A stretch of 64,000 nt of DNA, taken from the NCBI RefSeq assembly GCF_001657475.1, contig NZ_LXEY01000017.1, positions 114,529 through 178,528 of the forward strand, written 5' to 3'. Of the stretch, positions 1-9,281 are shown in pieces; position 1 is the stretch's first letter; every line of letters starts with the position of its first letter. The notes under the pieces are model-generated. The model ran no database searches, had not been told where the DNA came from, and saw only the letters and a program-made list of their open reading frames with translations. The translations under genes and the position numbers were made by a program. Source of the stretch: Enteractinococcus helveticum (GTDB lineage: Bacteria > Actinomycetota > Actinomycetes > Actinomycetales > Micrococcaceae).

Positions 1-1
1 T

Positions 2-187
2 TTCCGCGACACCGATCTCACTGAGGAACCCGCTGACTATTTCTTACGTGAAGCCCGCGTTGCGCTGAGCCCCGGCATAAATTTTGGGGACGCCGGCCAC
101 GGTTACGCTCGCTTGAATATGGGAACCTCAACGGTGCGGCTGGAACGAATCATTGCAGCGATGGGCTCAGCCTGGCCACCACGCTGA
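2..187 (+). CDS. C-terminal fragment of MalY/PatB-type aminotransferase (cystathionine beta-lyase-like), cut by window edge
   Basis: Frame 2 is open from the first bases to a TGA at 185-187 and encodes the last 61 residues of a protein. It contains the stretch VALSPGINFG followed by GHGYARLNM and a conserved Arg-containing tail. This is the typical C-terminal part of fold-type I PLP enzymes of the MalY/PatB C-S lyase group, which cleave cystathionine or other cysteine-S-conjugates in the cytoplasm. The catalytic lysine and the PLP site lie outside the window, so activity cannot be judged. It converges with the next gene, whose stop is only 12 bases away. Family assignment is from motif recognition; the exact substrate is unknown. 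Confidence 0.75.
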   Translation, partial: FRDTDLTEEPADYFLREARVALSPGINFGDAGHGYARLNMGTSTVRLERIIAAMGSAWPPR

Positions 188-199
188 GGTCGGTCAATA

Positions 200-2062
200 T
201 CAGAATTCATAGGGCACTGCGTGCTCGTCAATGGCGTACATGCCTGGTTCAGGAACACGTTGACCGACGCCGTTGGCACGAGCCCACGCAGCAATTTCTT
301 GAACTTCTGTAGTCTCAAAATCTGGATGCTGGCGTTGAAACTCTAGTGGGTCTCGCATCGCCAGCAGTTTCTGCTCATACCCACCAGGACCGCCAGAGTC
401 TTCAGGTGGACAGGCGCCTTCTACAGCCAGCAATTCGCCATGCGGTTCGGCAATGCGTGTACCAATCGGAGTGATCAGCATCTGCCAGCCGTCCCCGTAG
501 TCATAGATCAGGACGACCTGAGGTCCTTCAGGAGTCAGTACATTTGAAACTTTCAGATCAGCGGCAAGCGGGGCGTCTTGGTCCATATCGGAAAATGATG
601 CCGCCAAAGTTTCATGCATCCCGTTGTCCTTGAGGAGGTCCAGCTGCCACAGGTGTGTCAGTTCCCAGCCAAACATGATCAAAATGGTTTCTATGCTGGC
701 GTGTAAATTCGCGTCACACGGAACAGACATGCGCCGGATGACCGGCGGCGACATACCAAGGAGTTCGATACTGAACTCAAGATGCTCTCGGGGCTCATCG
801 AGTTCAAAGAGCTGCTCTAACTGGTCGTCTAGCAGCTGCATCAGCCCCTCTTCCGGCAACGCGAGAGCCGAACTGATCAGACTGTCTGCATAAACTTGCG
901 CGGTTTCATACTGCATCGTTGGATGCATCTCAGCGGTCATCCGGTCCGCCACGTTTATCTCACCGTGGTCCAAAACGTGCCGCAATAAGGCCACTTCAAC
1001 GAAACATTCAACATCTTCTATGGTCGCATTGGCCACCCAATCAAGATTTGCGGCCAGCTTCGCACGCGGATGAGCGATGCTAATCAAGCCACTGTCCCGG
1101 AGCACTTGCCAAGCCGTGTGGACCAATGGCACATCACTGTGCTGTGCTCGGTGAACGTCGAGGCTTTCGGACGTCTGGAAAATGCTATGCAGCGTCGACG
1201 GGTCAACGAGCAGTCGCCGCAGCTCAGACACCGGCATGTTTCCAGCTTTTGTCAGCTGCACGCCATCAGCCGATGCCGCAATAAAGCGGAACAACTCCCT
1301 AGCCGCCAGGACATACGGCTCTTCCACCACGAACCATGGCAGATAATGCACATCGCTGGCAGCCATTCCCAAGCGAACTCCGTGATGCATGGTGAGCGCC
1401 ATCACTTGGCAGATCTCGCTGGGAGTGAGGTCAATAGGCTCGGTGAGCTCAACGAGGATTTGCTGTTGCACCGGGGTCAGCTGCTCACCGTCGGAAGCCT
1501 GCAGTATCACGTCCGTTTGCTCAGCCGTTAAGGTCACCGGAATCGCAAAAGGATCGTGTTCGACCCGTATGGCTGACCCCGGCATGCCCGCTGCCGCATC
1601 GCCAAGCGCCTCTGCGGATTCGAGTTTGACTCGTGCTCGGTATCCGCGCCCGGGATCTAGCTCAGCGTAGAGTTCGGTTTCTGGGACGAATAGCTGCCCG
1701 AACTGGACCGACTCCATTCCATGAACGTTCTCACGATTGGCGCTATTCTCCCAGGATGTTGTGAGACCGAAGTGTTCCTGTGGAGCATCTTGACCCTGAC
1801 GCGTCAACAGCCCAGATGAACTCGAGGTCAATCCGGTTGCCGCCCACAGCACGTGCATGACCTGGTCAGCTGGCATGGACACATCAATCAGGACTCTAGT
1901 AGTCAACGGGCACTCGACACCGGTGGTACTTAGTACAACCGTTCGCATTGTCCCCGTGGGCAACGGTTGATTAAAAGTGGTTTCCGTTTGCGGTTTCGGC
2001 CCTGGCCGTTCATGCAACCAGGTGACGTTATCTGAGGATTCCTGTGCTGATGGTCTACTCAT
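200..2062 (-). CDS. Plasmid pRiA4b ORF-3-like domain protein with two such domains
   Basis: This 620-residue protein has a C-terminal domain (about residues 425-590) of the pRiA4b ORF-3 / IS1096 TnpR-like family: LGMSPPVIRRM near its start, then YDYGDGWQ and an acidic/Gly stretch PPEDSGGPGGYE. The first 160 residues look like a diverged copy of the same fold, with a parallel beta-rich layout (TTRVLIDVSMPADQVMHVLW, then ELDPGRGYRARVKLE). The middle, about residues 160-420, is helical and unassigned. The ATG at 2062 is preferred over an in-frame ATG at 2080 because AAAGGA lies about 7 bases before it. The family has no established biochemical function, and nothing nearby suggests a partner. Confidence 0.7.
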   Translation of the reverse strand: MSRPSAQESSDNVTWLHERPGPKPQTETTFNQPLPTGTMRTVVLSTTGVECPLTTRVLIDVSMPADQVMHVLWAATGLTSSSSGLLTRQGQDAPQEHFGLTTSWENSANRENVHGMESVQFGQLFVPETELYAELDPGRGYRARVKLESAEALGDAAAGMPGSAIRVEHDPFAIPVTLTAEQTDVILQASDGEQLTPVQQQILVELTEPIDLTPSEICQVMALTMHHGVRLGMAASDVHYLPWFVVEEPYVLAARELFRFIAASADGVQLTKAGNMPVSELRRLLVDPSTLHSIFQTSESLDVHRAQHSDVPLVHTAWQVLRDSGLISIAHPRAKLAANLDWVANATIEDVECFVEVALLRHVLDHGEINVADRMTAEMHPTMQYETAQVYADSLISSALALPEEGLMQLLDDQLEQLFELDEPREHLEFSIELLGMSPPVIRRMSVPCDANLHASIETILIMFGWELTHLWQLDLLKDNGMHETLAASFSDMDQDAPLAADLKVSNVLTPEGPQVVLIYDYGDGWQMLITPIGTRIAEPHGELLAVEGACPPEDSGGPGGYEQKLLAMRDPLEFQRQHPDFETTEVQEIAAWARANGVGQRVPEPGMYAIDEHAVPYEF

Positions 2063-2166
2063 GCCAGTTCCTTTACGCATCCGCTAACGTACCGCAAAAA
2101 CCTTGGTTACTTTAGCGTACTGACCTCACCCGCCAAACACCAAGTGATCGTAGAAAGATCCCAGGG

Positions 2167-3378
2167 CTACGACCGACGATGCGTGGTAAATGCTGACTTC
2201 CCAGTGATGGCTCGCCCCACGATCAGTGCTTGCATCGAGTCGGTGCCCTCATAAGTCGAAATGACCTCCATATCCGTCAGGTGACGAGCCACATGGTTTT
2301 CCAACAGCAAGCCGTTGCCGCCCATCATGTCCCGTGCTTCACGACAGATGGCCAGCGCTTTGCGTGAGGTCACCATTTTCACCATCGAAGCAATAGCCTG
2401 GTTGTCTTCCCCGAGGGTTTGAAGCTCAGCCAGACGCTTGCACATCAACTGCATCGTAGTCACATCGGACAGCATCGTTGCAAGTTTTTCTTGGACCAGC
2501 TGGTAATGCGCGATCGGTGCACCAAACTGTTCACGGTTTAGGGCATAGCGGGCGGCATGTTCAAACGCTGCCATGCCGTGGCCCAGGGCCTCCCACGATG
2601 CACCGCCACGCGTAGCTTGCAGCACCCGGTTGACGTCTTTGAAAGACTGCCCAAATTCCAACTGATTATCGTTGCTAACGCGAACATTGTCGATGGTAAT
2701 GTCGGCTTGCAGGATCGAGCGCTTGCCGACTTTGCCTTCGATGACGACGGGCTCATACCCAGTCGGGAACTCGCCGTTATCTTTTTCGATGACGAATGCC
2801 TTGACCTCGCCGTCTGCCTCATCGCGGGCGTACACCACAGTGACGTCTGCGGCATAACCATTCCCAATCCACCGCTTGTGCCCATTGAGAATCCAAGAAT
2901 CCCCATCACGACGGGCAGAGGTTTCTAAAGCCACCGAATCGGAGCCATGGTTCGGTTCCGTCAAGGCAAATGCGCCGGTCTTTTCAAGCGCAGCTAGGTC
3001 AGGCAGCCAGCGCTGACGCTGTTCTTCATTGCCCAGCAGGTAGATGGATCCCATGCACAGGTTGGCATGCACGCCCAAGAAGGTGCATACCGAACCATCA
3101 ATGCGTCCAAGTTCGCGCGACAGGAGTCCTGCTTCTCGGCGCGAAAAGCCAGGAGCACCGTAGCCTTGAACAAAGCTACCGACAATGCCGAGCTCTTTCA
3201 GCGCGGGCAGGATTTCGTAGGGAAATTCTGCCCGTTCCCAATGATCATTGATGACCGGGCGGACATGGTCGATACCGAATTGCCGGATCTTGTCACGCAA
3301 TGCAATTTCTTGCTCGCTCAGCTCGCTGTCGAGCATGAAAAAATCAGGATGGTCAATCAAATCATTGGTTTCCAGCAA
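2167..3378 (-). CDS. Acyl-CoA dehydrogenase, glutaryl-CoA dehydrogenase-like
   Basis: A 403-residue FAD-dependent acyl-CoA dehydrogenase. The N-terminal helical domain is followed by the FAD/substrate signature ALTEPNHGSD (about residue 138), a beta domain with HKRWIGNG, and a C-terminal helical domain ending in the catalytic-base motif STYEGT, where the Glu abstracts the alpha proton. The overall pattern (GAPGFSRREAGL, RWIGNG, YEGTD) is closest to the glutaryl-CoA dehydrogenase group, which converts glutaryl-CoA to crotonyl-CoA in lysine and aromatic catabolism; another short-chain substrate cannot be excluded. The start is TTG at 3378, supported by AAGGA 8 bases upstream. It overlaps the thioesterase gene by 17 bases, so the two are translationally coupled. 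Confidence 0.8.
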   Translation of the reverse strand: MLETNDLIDHPDFFMLDSELSEQEIALRDKIRQFGIDHVRPVINDHWERAEFPYEILPALKELGIVGSFVQGYGAPGFSRREAGLLSRELGRIDGSVCTFLGVHANLCMGSIYLLGNEEQRQRWLPDLAALEKTGAFALTEPNHGSDSVALETSARRDGDSWILNGHKRWIGNGYAADVTVVYARDEADGEVKAFVIEKDNGEFPTGYEPVVIEGKVGKRSILQADITIDNVRVSNDNQLEFGQSFKDVNRVLQATRGGASWEALGHGMAAFEHAARYALNREQFGAPIAHYQLVQEKLATMLSDVTTMQLMCKRLAELQTLGEDNQAIASMVKMVTSRKALAICREARDMMGGNGLLLENHVARHLTDMEVISTYEGTDSMQALIVGRAITGKSAFTTHRRS

Positions 3379-3865
3379 GGTGTTGTCCTTTCATGCCGCC
3401 TTCTATGCGATGGCGTGGTGAACCTATGCGTGAGTCAAAGGCCGGGCCCGAGTGGGCTTCTAAAATCCGACGGAATTCCTCGTCGTGTGGTTTCGGTTGA
3501 CCTGTGTGTTCATCAACAACCACCATGGTCACTTCTGTGTAGACGCACGGTTGCCCATCCTGGGCCAGTAAGTGACCGAAGATAAATGAAGTATTCCCAA
3601 TCTTTGGGATCCACACCCAGACAGTGGTTTCTTTGCCGTAATGTGCTTCGTGGTTAAAAATAGAGTTGAGTGCCCGAACTACCCGTCGTGGGCCGCTCAG
3701 TCCAGGAACTGTATCCGTCCACTGTTTAGTCGCCCTTATTCGTGCTTCTTCCATCAGAGTCAGGATTCGGGCATTATTCACATGTCCGTTGATGTCCTGG
3801 TCGGACCACCGGAGTTGGATATCAATCGGGGTTGCTATGGTTTTGATGTGATCGAAATTCGACAC
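3362..3865 (-). CDS. Acyl-CoA thioesterase, 4HBT hotdog family
   Basis: A 167-residue single hotdog protein. The motif RWSDQDINGHVNNA near residue 20 is the 4-hydroxybenzoyl-CoA thioesterase signature, in which the Asp is the usual catalytic acid. It likely hydrolyses an acyl- or aryl-CoA in the cytoplasm. It is the first gene of a two-gene unit with the acyl-CoA dehydrogenase and is divergent from the LysR gene at 4082, so regulation by that protein is plausible. The C-terminal 30 residues, rich in Arg/Gly/His, are beyond the usual hotdog core. The substrate is unknown. Confidence 0.75.
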   Translation of the reverse strand: MSNFDHIKTIATPIDIQLRWSDQDINGHVNNARILTLMEEARIRATKQWTDTVPGLSGPRRVVRALNSIFNHEAHYGKETTVWVWIPKIGNTSFIFGHLLAQDGQPCVYTEVTMVVVDEHTGQPKPHDEEFRRILEAHSGPAFDSRIGSPRHRIEGGMKGQHLAGNQ

Positions 3866-4030
3866 TGGTTGTTGCTCCTCATTAGAGGTCGGTGTGTCCG
3901 CTGGTCATATACATTGCGTCGAACCTAGTAAGGTCCCCAAGCTAGTACCTGCTCCACAAGTATTCGATTTCCAGTCGTGCTCATCCTGTGGTCCTTTATC
4001 GTCGTTCTATCTCATATAATCAGGTACATT

Positions 4031-4045
4031 TATTGGTGTCCAATA
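4031..4045. promoter_or_regulatory. 15-bp perfect inverted repeat, candidate LysR operator
   Basis: TATTGGTGTCCAATA is a perfect 6-3-6 inverted repeat in the divergent region between the thioesterase (start 3865) and the LysR gene (start 4082). LysR-type proteins typically bind an imperfect palindrome between divergent promoters. Assigning it to this regulator is inference. Confidence 0.45.
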
Positions 4046-4081
4046 CTTATTCGCCAGTAGTTTGATACCGAAACATCAAGA

Positions 4082-4999
4082 GTGGTGGTTGTTCTGGAGG
4101 TTAAACAGGCAGAGGCTTTTCTCGCCGTAGCAGTAGAGCTGCACTTCGGTCGCGCAGCTGGCCGACTACGGATTGCCCAGCCACCGTTGAGCCGGATGAT
4201 CAAACAACTTGAACGGCAACTGGGCGTGGAGTTGTTTATACGCAGTACCCGCAGCGTCGAACTCACCGCGATTGGGCAAGCACTGCTAGACCCTGCCCGA
4301 AAGCTCGTTGCGGCATCTCAGGAAGCTGTCGAAACGGTATTGCATGTTTCTGCAGGAAAAATCGGCCGAGTTCGCATTGGTTTTGCCGGAGCATCCACGT
4401 ATCAAACTGTTGGAGACATCTCTCGCCAACTCCGGTCGCAACATCCTGGCTTGACGTTGGACGTACACTCAGCCATGTTCTCACCCAATGCACTGCAGCA
4501 TGTCCTGGATCAAGAATTAGAGCTCGCAATCGGTCGCTGGGATTTCCTACCTCCTGAACTTGATTCCTTGATCTTGGCTCAAGAGGAAGTCATCGTAGCA
4601 CTGCCTCCAAACCACCGTTTTGCAGACAACGAATCCATAGCAATGCGAGATTTGGCCGACGAAAATTGGATTTCACTACCCATCGACTCGGGTTCTGCCT
4701 TGCACAATCGGCTGATTCATCTGGCTTTTGTCGCAGGATTTACTCCGCGCATTACTCAGACAGCTCCAGACTCCTGGGCACAGTTAGTACTGGTCGAAGT
4801 CCAAAGCGGGTGCGCGATTACCCTAAACTCCGTTCGTCGGCACCTACCCGACTTAGGTGTTCGGTTTAAAACAATTGCCGATTCCCCAAACCCACCACTC
4901 GATGTACGACTGATCTGGCGGAAGGATAACCTCACTCCACCCGTTCAAGCTGCCATCGACGTCGCACGCGAGCTCTTTCCTGAGCCCGAACAGAACTAA
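4082..4999 (+). CDS. LysR family transcriptional regulator
   Basis: A 305-residue LysR-type regulator. Residues 1-60 are the winged helix-turn-helix (QAEAFLAVAVELHFGRAAGR, then QPPLSRMIKQLERQLG), followed by the linker helix and a periplasmic-binding-protein-like effector domain from about residue 90 to 300. The CatR/BenM-like core pattern in the N-terminal half suggests an aromatic or CoA-linked effector, but this is only a resemblance. The GTG start at 4082 has a weak AAGAG upstream; other in-frame GTG codons follow immediately, so the first few residues are uncertain. It is divergent from the thioesterase/acyl-CoA dehydrogenase pair, its likely target. Confidence 0.85.
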   Translation: MVVVLEVKQAEAFLAVAVELHFGRAAGRLRIAQPPLSRMIKQLERQLGVELFIRSTRSVELTAIGQALLDPARKLVAASQEAVETVLHVSAGKIGRVRIGFAGASTYQTVGDISRQLRSQHPGLTLDVHSAMFSPNALQHVLDQELELAIGRWDFLPPELDSLILAQEEVIVALPPNHRFADNESIAMRDLADENWISLPIDSGSALHNRLIHLAFVAGFTPRITQTAPDSWAQLVLVEVQSGCAITLNSVRRHLPDLGVRFKTIADSPNPPLDVRLIWRKDNLTPPVQAAIDVARELFPEPEQN

Positions 5000-5206
5000 T
5001 AATGACTGGGCTCGATGGTTTCGATACGTCACACACTGTTGGTGTATAGATGCAAAACTTGGGCCGCGTTTCTCCGCAGTAGCTCTCTTTCACAGCCCGA
5101 ACTTCGGCATCCCAATAGCCTGGTGCACTCAATGTATTGTGCTTTCGAAGGGCTGACTTTAAAGTGAGATTTATCGTCTCACGACCGCCTGATGGAAAGA
5201 GTACTC

Positions 5207-5974
5207 ATGGCCATATCATTAGCTGATCGCGTCGTCATTGTCACCGGTGCTGGATCTGGCATCGGAAGAGCCACCGCCCAGCTTGCGGCACTTCGTGGAG
5301 CACACGTGATTATTCAGGATATTTCCGAAGCCGGGGCTTACGACACCGTCAAGATCATTTCCGATTCCGGAGGTGCCGCTACCGCGAGCATCGGTGATGC
5401 TTCCAACCAAGCCGACATTGATGCAACCGTTGAGCTCGCACTGCAAACCGGTGATCTTCGCGGTCTGGTCAACAACGCCGGGATCATGGATAACTTCGCA
5501 CCGGCTGCGCGTACAACGGACGAGACGTGGGAACGTGTCATGCGTATCAATGTGGACTCAGTTTTCAAATACACCCGCGCTGTCATACCGCACTTGATCG
5601 AAAACGGTGGTGGATCGATCGTGAACCTTGCGTCTGCAGCCGGGATTCGCGGTGCTGCAGCCGGTGCCGCGTATACGGCATCAAAACACGCAATTGTTGG
5701 GCTGACGCGCAATACTGCCTATGTTCATGCTGGCGATAATGTCCGAACCAATGCGGTCGCACCGGGCGGTGTAGAAACCAACGTCATGGCCGCCATCGAT
5801 CCGTCGAGCTACGACGCCGCTGCCATGGAGGTGACCGGCCCGGTCCATGCAACGGCCGTCCGTAGCGCCCAGCCCGACGAATTAGCGCAATTAATTGTGT
5901 TTCTCCTGACCGATGCAGCGTCCAATATCAACGGCGCCATTATCCCCAGCGACGGCGGTTGGTCGGCGGCCTAG
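5207..5974 (+). CDS. SDR family oxidoreductase
   Basis: A 255-residue classical short-chain dehydrogenase/reductase: cofactor motif TGAGSGIG at about residues 12-19, an acidic residue after beta2 suggesting NAD(H), NNAG at about residue 86, catalytic Ser in NLASAAG and the YxxxK motif YTASKHA. The C-terminal half has the usual VAPGGVETNV. The ATG at 5207 is chosen over one at 5192 because GGAAAG precedes it at good distance and the protein then begins with the standard lead-in to the Rossmann fold. It stands alone 207 bases after the LysR gene; substrate unknown. Confidence 0.85.
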   Translation: MAISLADRVVIVTGAGSGIGRATAQLAALRGAHVIIQDISEAGAYDTVKIISDSGGAATASIGDASNQADIDATVELALQTGDLRGLVNNAGIMDNFAPAARTTDETWERVMRINVDSVFKYTRAVIPHLIENGGGSIVNLASAAGIRGAAAGAAYTASKHAIVGLTRNTAYVHAGDNVRTNAVAPGGVETNVMAAIDPSSYDAAAMEVTGPVHATAVRSAQPDELAQLIVFLLTDAASNINGAIIPSDGGWSAA

Positions 5975-6031
5975 TCACCGTAGAGATTTCACCCCTCCCA
6001 ACTTGGCAAAAGCTCTGTTAGTGTTAGGCTC

Positions 6032-9000
6032 ATGGCACGGTTCTCAGTTCTCGGTTGGCCCGTTTTTCGTCAGGCCAAGTCAAAGGACAAATTAGGGCGC
6101 GGTCCGGCGGTTGAATCGCCAAAATATGCAAATATGCGCCCTCGCACGGAAGACGCCGATAAAGTAGTTCAGAGCGTCTGTCCGTACTGTGCCGTCGGCT
6201 GTGGACAACGCATCTACGTCAAAGATGACGAAGTCATCCACATTGAAGGCGACCCAGATTCACCGATTTCGCGCGGTCGGTTGTGCCCGAAGGGTGCTGC
6301 GTCTGAGCAGCTCGTGAATACTCCATCCCGGCAGAAGACCGTCCTGTACCGTCGTCCCTACGGTACAGATTGGGAAGAACTCGATTTAGAGACCGCGATG
6401 GAGATGATTACGGATCGGTTTTTAGAAGCACGCCGCAATCATTGGGAAGATTTTGATGAACATGGTTCGCCCGTCAATCGCACCATGGGGATCGCATCCC
6501 TGGGCGGTGCGACCATTGATAATGAAGAGAACTACCTGATCAAAAAACTGTTTTCTGCTGCCGGTGCTGTGCAGATCGAAAACCAGGCTCGCATATGACA
6601 CTCCTCCACAGTTCCTAGTTTAGGAGCTTCCTTTGGGCGTGGCGGTGCCACCCAGCCATTGCAAGATATGGCGAATGCAGACCTGGTATGGATTCAGGGT
6701 TCAAATATGGCCGAAGCACATCCCGTTGGGTTCCAGTGGGTTGCCGAAGCCAAGGCTCGTGGCGCCAAACTCGTCCACGTTGACCCGCGCTTCACCAGAA
6801 CTTCCGCGATGGCAGATAAGCACGTCCACATTCGGGCGGGTACTGATATTGCGCTGCTTGGTGGGCTGATCCGCTACATGATCGAAAACGATCTGTGGTT
6901 CAAGGAATATGTCACCCACTACTCCAACGCCGCCCATTTGGTCGACGAAGGATTCAAAGACACCGAAGATCTCGAAGGTCTGTTCTCCGGGTTCGATAAG
7001 GACACCGGCGGGTACGACAAGTCGACCTGGCAATACGAAAAAGACCCATATGAGGCCGATGGTATTGCCAAGGACATGACATTGCAGCACCCGCGCTCGG
7101 TCTTCCAGATCCTGCGTCGTCACTACTCGCGCTACACCCCTGAGATGGTTAGCGACATCACCGGGATCAAGACGGAAGACTTCCTGGAAATAGCCGATTT
7201 ATTTGCCAAGAACTCTGGCCGCGAGCGCACCACCGTCATGGCGTATGCACTGGGCTGGACCCAGCACTCGATGGGCTCGCAGTTCATTCGCACCTCCGCG
7301 ATCCTGCAGCTGCTGATGGGCAATATGGGTCGACCAGGTGGCGGCATTATGGCGCTGCGTGGTCACGCGACCATTCAGGGTTCCTCGGATATTCCAACCC
7401 TGTTCAACCTGCTGCCCGGTTATCTGCCATTCCCGGTTGCTGGCAAGCACGACACCCTGCGAGACTATCTCGACGACTCCGTACCAAAGCATCAAAAGGG
7501 CTTCTGGTCCAACGGAGACGCCTATATGGTCTCGCTGCTCAAGGCATGGTTTGGCGACGACGCGACCGAAGAAAACGACTTCGGATATAAATACATGCCA
7601 CGCCTAACCGGTGCCCACGGCACGTATCAAACGTTGATGCGCATGTTCGACAAGGGTGTCGATGGCTACTTCGTGCTGGGACAGAACCCCGCGGTGGGTT
7701 CGGCCAACGGGCGCATGCAACGGTTGGGCATGTCGAATCTGAAATGGATGGTCGTTCGCGACTTCCAGCTCATAGAGACGGCCACCTGGTGGAAAGACGG
7801 CCCCGAGATTGCCACCGGTGAGCTCAAGACTGAGGACATTGCCACCGAGGTCTTCTTCATGCCTGCGGCCAACCACACCGAAAAAGCTGGAACGTTTACT
7901 CAAACCCAACGACTGGTGCAGTGGCGTCATCAAGCCATTACCCCACCGGGTGATGCTCGTTCGGAGCTGGAATTCTTCTACGATCTCGGGGTGCGGCTCA
8001 AAGAGAAGCTTAAAGACTCGACCGACCCACGAGATAAACCATTACAGGCCATGACTTGGGATTACCCGGTCGATGAGCACGGTGAGCCATCCGCAGAGGC
8101 CGTGTTGAAAGAGATCAACGGCTACTACACGACCGGTCCGAATGCCGGCAAGCCGGTGGATAACTTCAACCAGTACAAGGCCGACGGTTCGACCGCGGGT
8201 GGCTGTTGGATTTACGCGGGCGTCTACGCCGGCGGGATCAACCATGCGGCCAACCGGGTACCTGGTAAAGATCAGGATGAGATGGCGCATCAGTGGGCAT
8301 GGGCCTGGCCGGCGAACCGTCGCATCCTATACAACCGTGCTTCGGCTGACCTAGATGGTAACCCCTGGTCGGAACGCAAGAAGCTGGTGTGGTGGGATGA
8401 AGACCAAGAGGTCTGGACCGGTCGAGACATACCGGACTTCCCGGTCAATCGTCCGCCATCAACCAAAACCGCCCATGACACCTACGGTCCTGATGCACTG
8501 GCCGGTGATGATCCGTTCATCATGCAGTCTGACGGTAAGGGCTGGTTGTTCACACCGAAGGGTATGAACGATGGCCCGATGCCAACACACTTCGAACCGG
8601 CGGAATCACCGGTGGAGAACCCGCTGTACCCGCAGCAAGAATCACCATCGAGAGTGTTGATCACCGCCAAGGGCAACCAAACGGCACCATCTGCCGGAGA
8701 ACCCGGGTCCGAAGTGTTCCCACATATCTTCACGACCTACCGTCTCACCGAGCACCAGACGGCCGGCGGGATGAGCCGCTTCCTGCCCTACTTGTCTGAG
8801 CTGCAACCCGAAATGTTCGTTGAGGTCTCCGAAGAGCTCGCCGCCGACGTCGGGCTGGAACCCTATGGTTGGGCAACGATTGCGTCACCGCGCGGTGCGA
8901 TCGAGGCCAAGGTGTTGGTCACCCAACGCATGAAACCGGTGGTTGCCGGTGGCAAGACCGTCCACCAGATCGGGATGCCATTTCACTTCGGGGTCGGCAA

Positions 9001-9280
9001 CCAAGCTTTGGTCACCGGTGATGGTGTCAACGATCTGCTGGGTATGACGCTGGATCCCAACGTGTACATCCAATCGGGCAAGGCGGTGGCTTGTACGATC
9101 ATGCCGGGACGACGTCCACGCGGACCAGCCCTGGTCAAATTCGTGGAAGATCTGCGAGAACAGGCAGGCATTACCCCACTGACCGGACATCGACGGGTGA
9201 CGTATGAACGCGACCCTGAGACCATGGAAGTATCCGATCCACCAAGACTGACCGAACCCGAGCCTCACACAGGAGAATAG
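6032..9280 (+). CDS. fdhA: Formate dehydrogenase catalytic subunit, selenocysteine-containing (UGA at 6596-6598 read as Sec189)
   Basis: Two open frames, 6032-6598 and the downstream one closing at 9280, are in the same phase and are separated only by a TGA at 6596-6598. Around it the protein reads ENQARI-U-HSSTVPSLG then FGRGGATQ, which matches the Sec site of the E. coli FdnG/FdhF family, where Sec binds molybdenum. Read through, the product is 1082 residues. The N-terminus has a [4Fe-4S] motif CPYCAVGC with RLCPKG, then bis-MGD domains, and a molydopterin dinucleotide-binding C-terminal domain (VEVSEELAADVG onward). No twin-arginine signal is visible in the N-terminus, so the subunit should face the cytoplasm. 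It oxidises formate to CO2 and passes electrons to the Fe-S subunit encoded 1 base downstream. selD, tRNA-Sec, selA and selB follow, confirming that the UGA is decoded. Confidence 0.93.
6596..6630 (+). promoter_or_regulatory. Sec UGA codon and bacterial SECIS hairpin
   Basis: UGA is at 6596-6598. Just downstream, 6610-6617 pairs with 6621-6628 to form an 8-bp stem (one U-G wobble) capped by the three-base loop GUU at 6618-6620. The distance from UGA to the loop is 19 nt, within the range known for bacterial SECIS elements, and the loop begins with the G that is commonly conserved and contacted by SelB. The hairpin lies inside the coding region and is compatible with it. Pairing is seen directly; its function is inferred from the adjacent sel genes. 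Confidence 0.85.
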
Positions 9281-9281
9281 C

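Noticed and set aside
6596..6598. TGA as a nonsense mutation making fdhA a pseudogene
   Set aside because: The stop is exactly at the known Sec position, reading frame continues in phase for 893 codons with full conservation, a SECIS hairpin follows, and the sel genes are next door.
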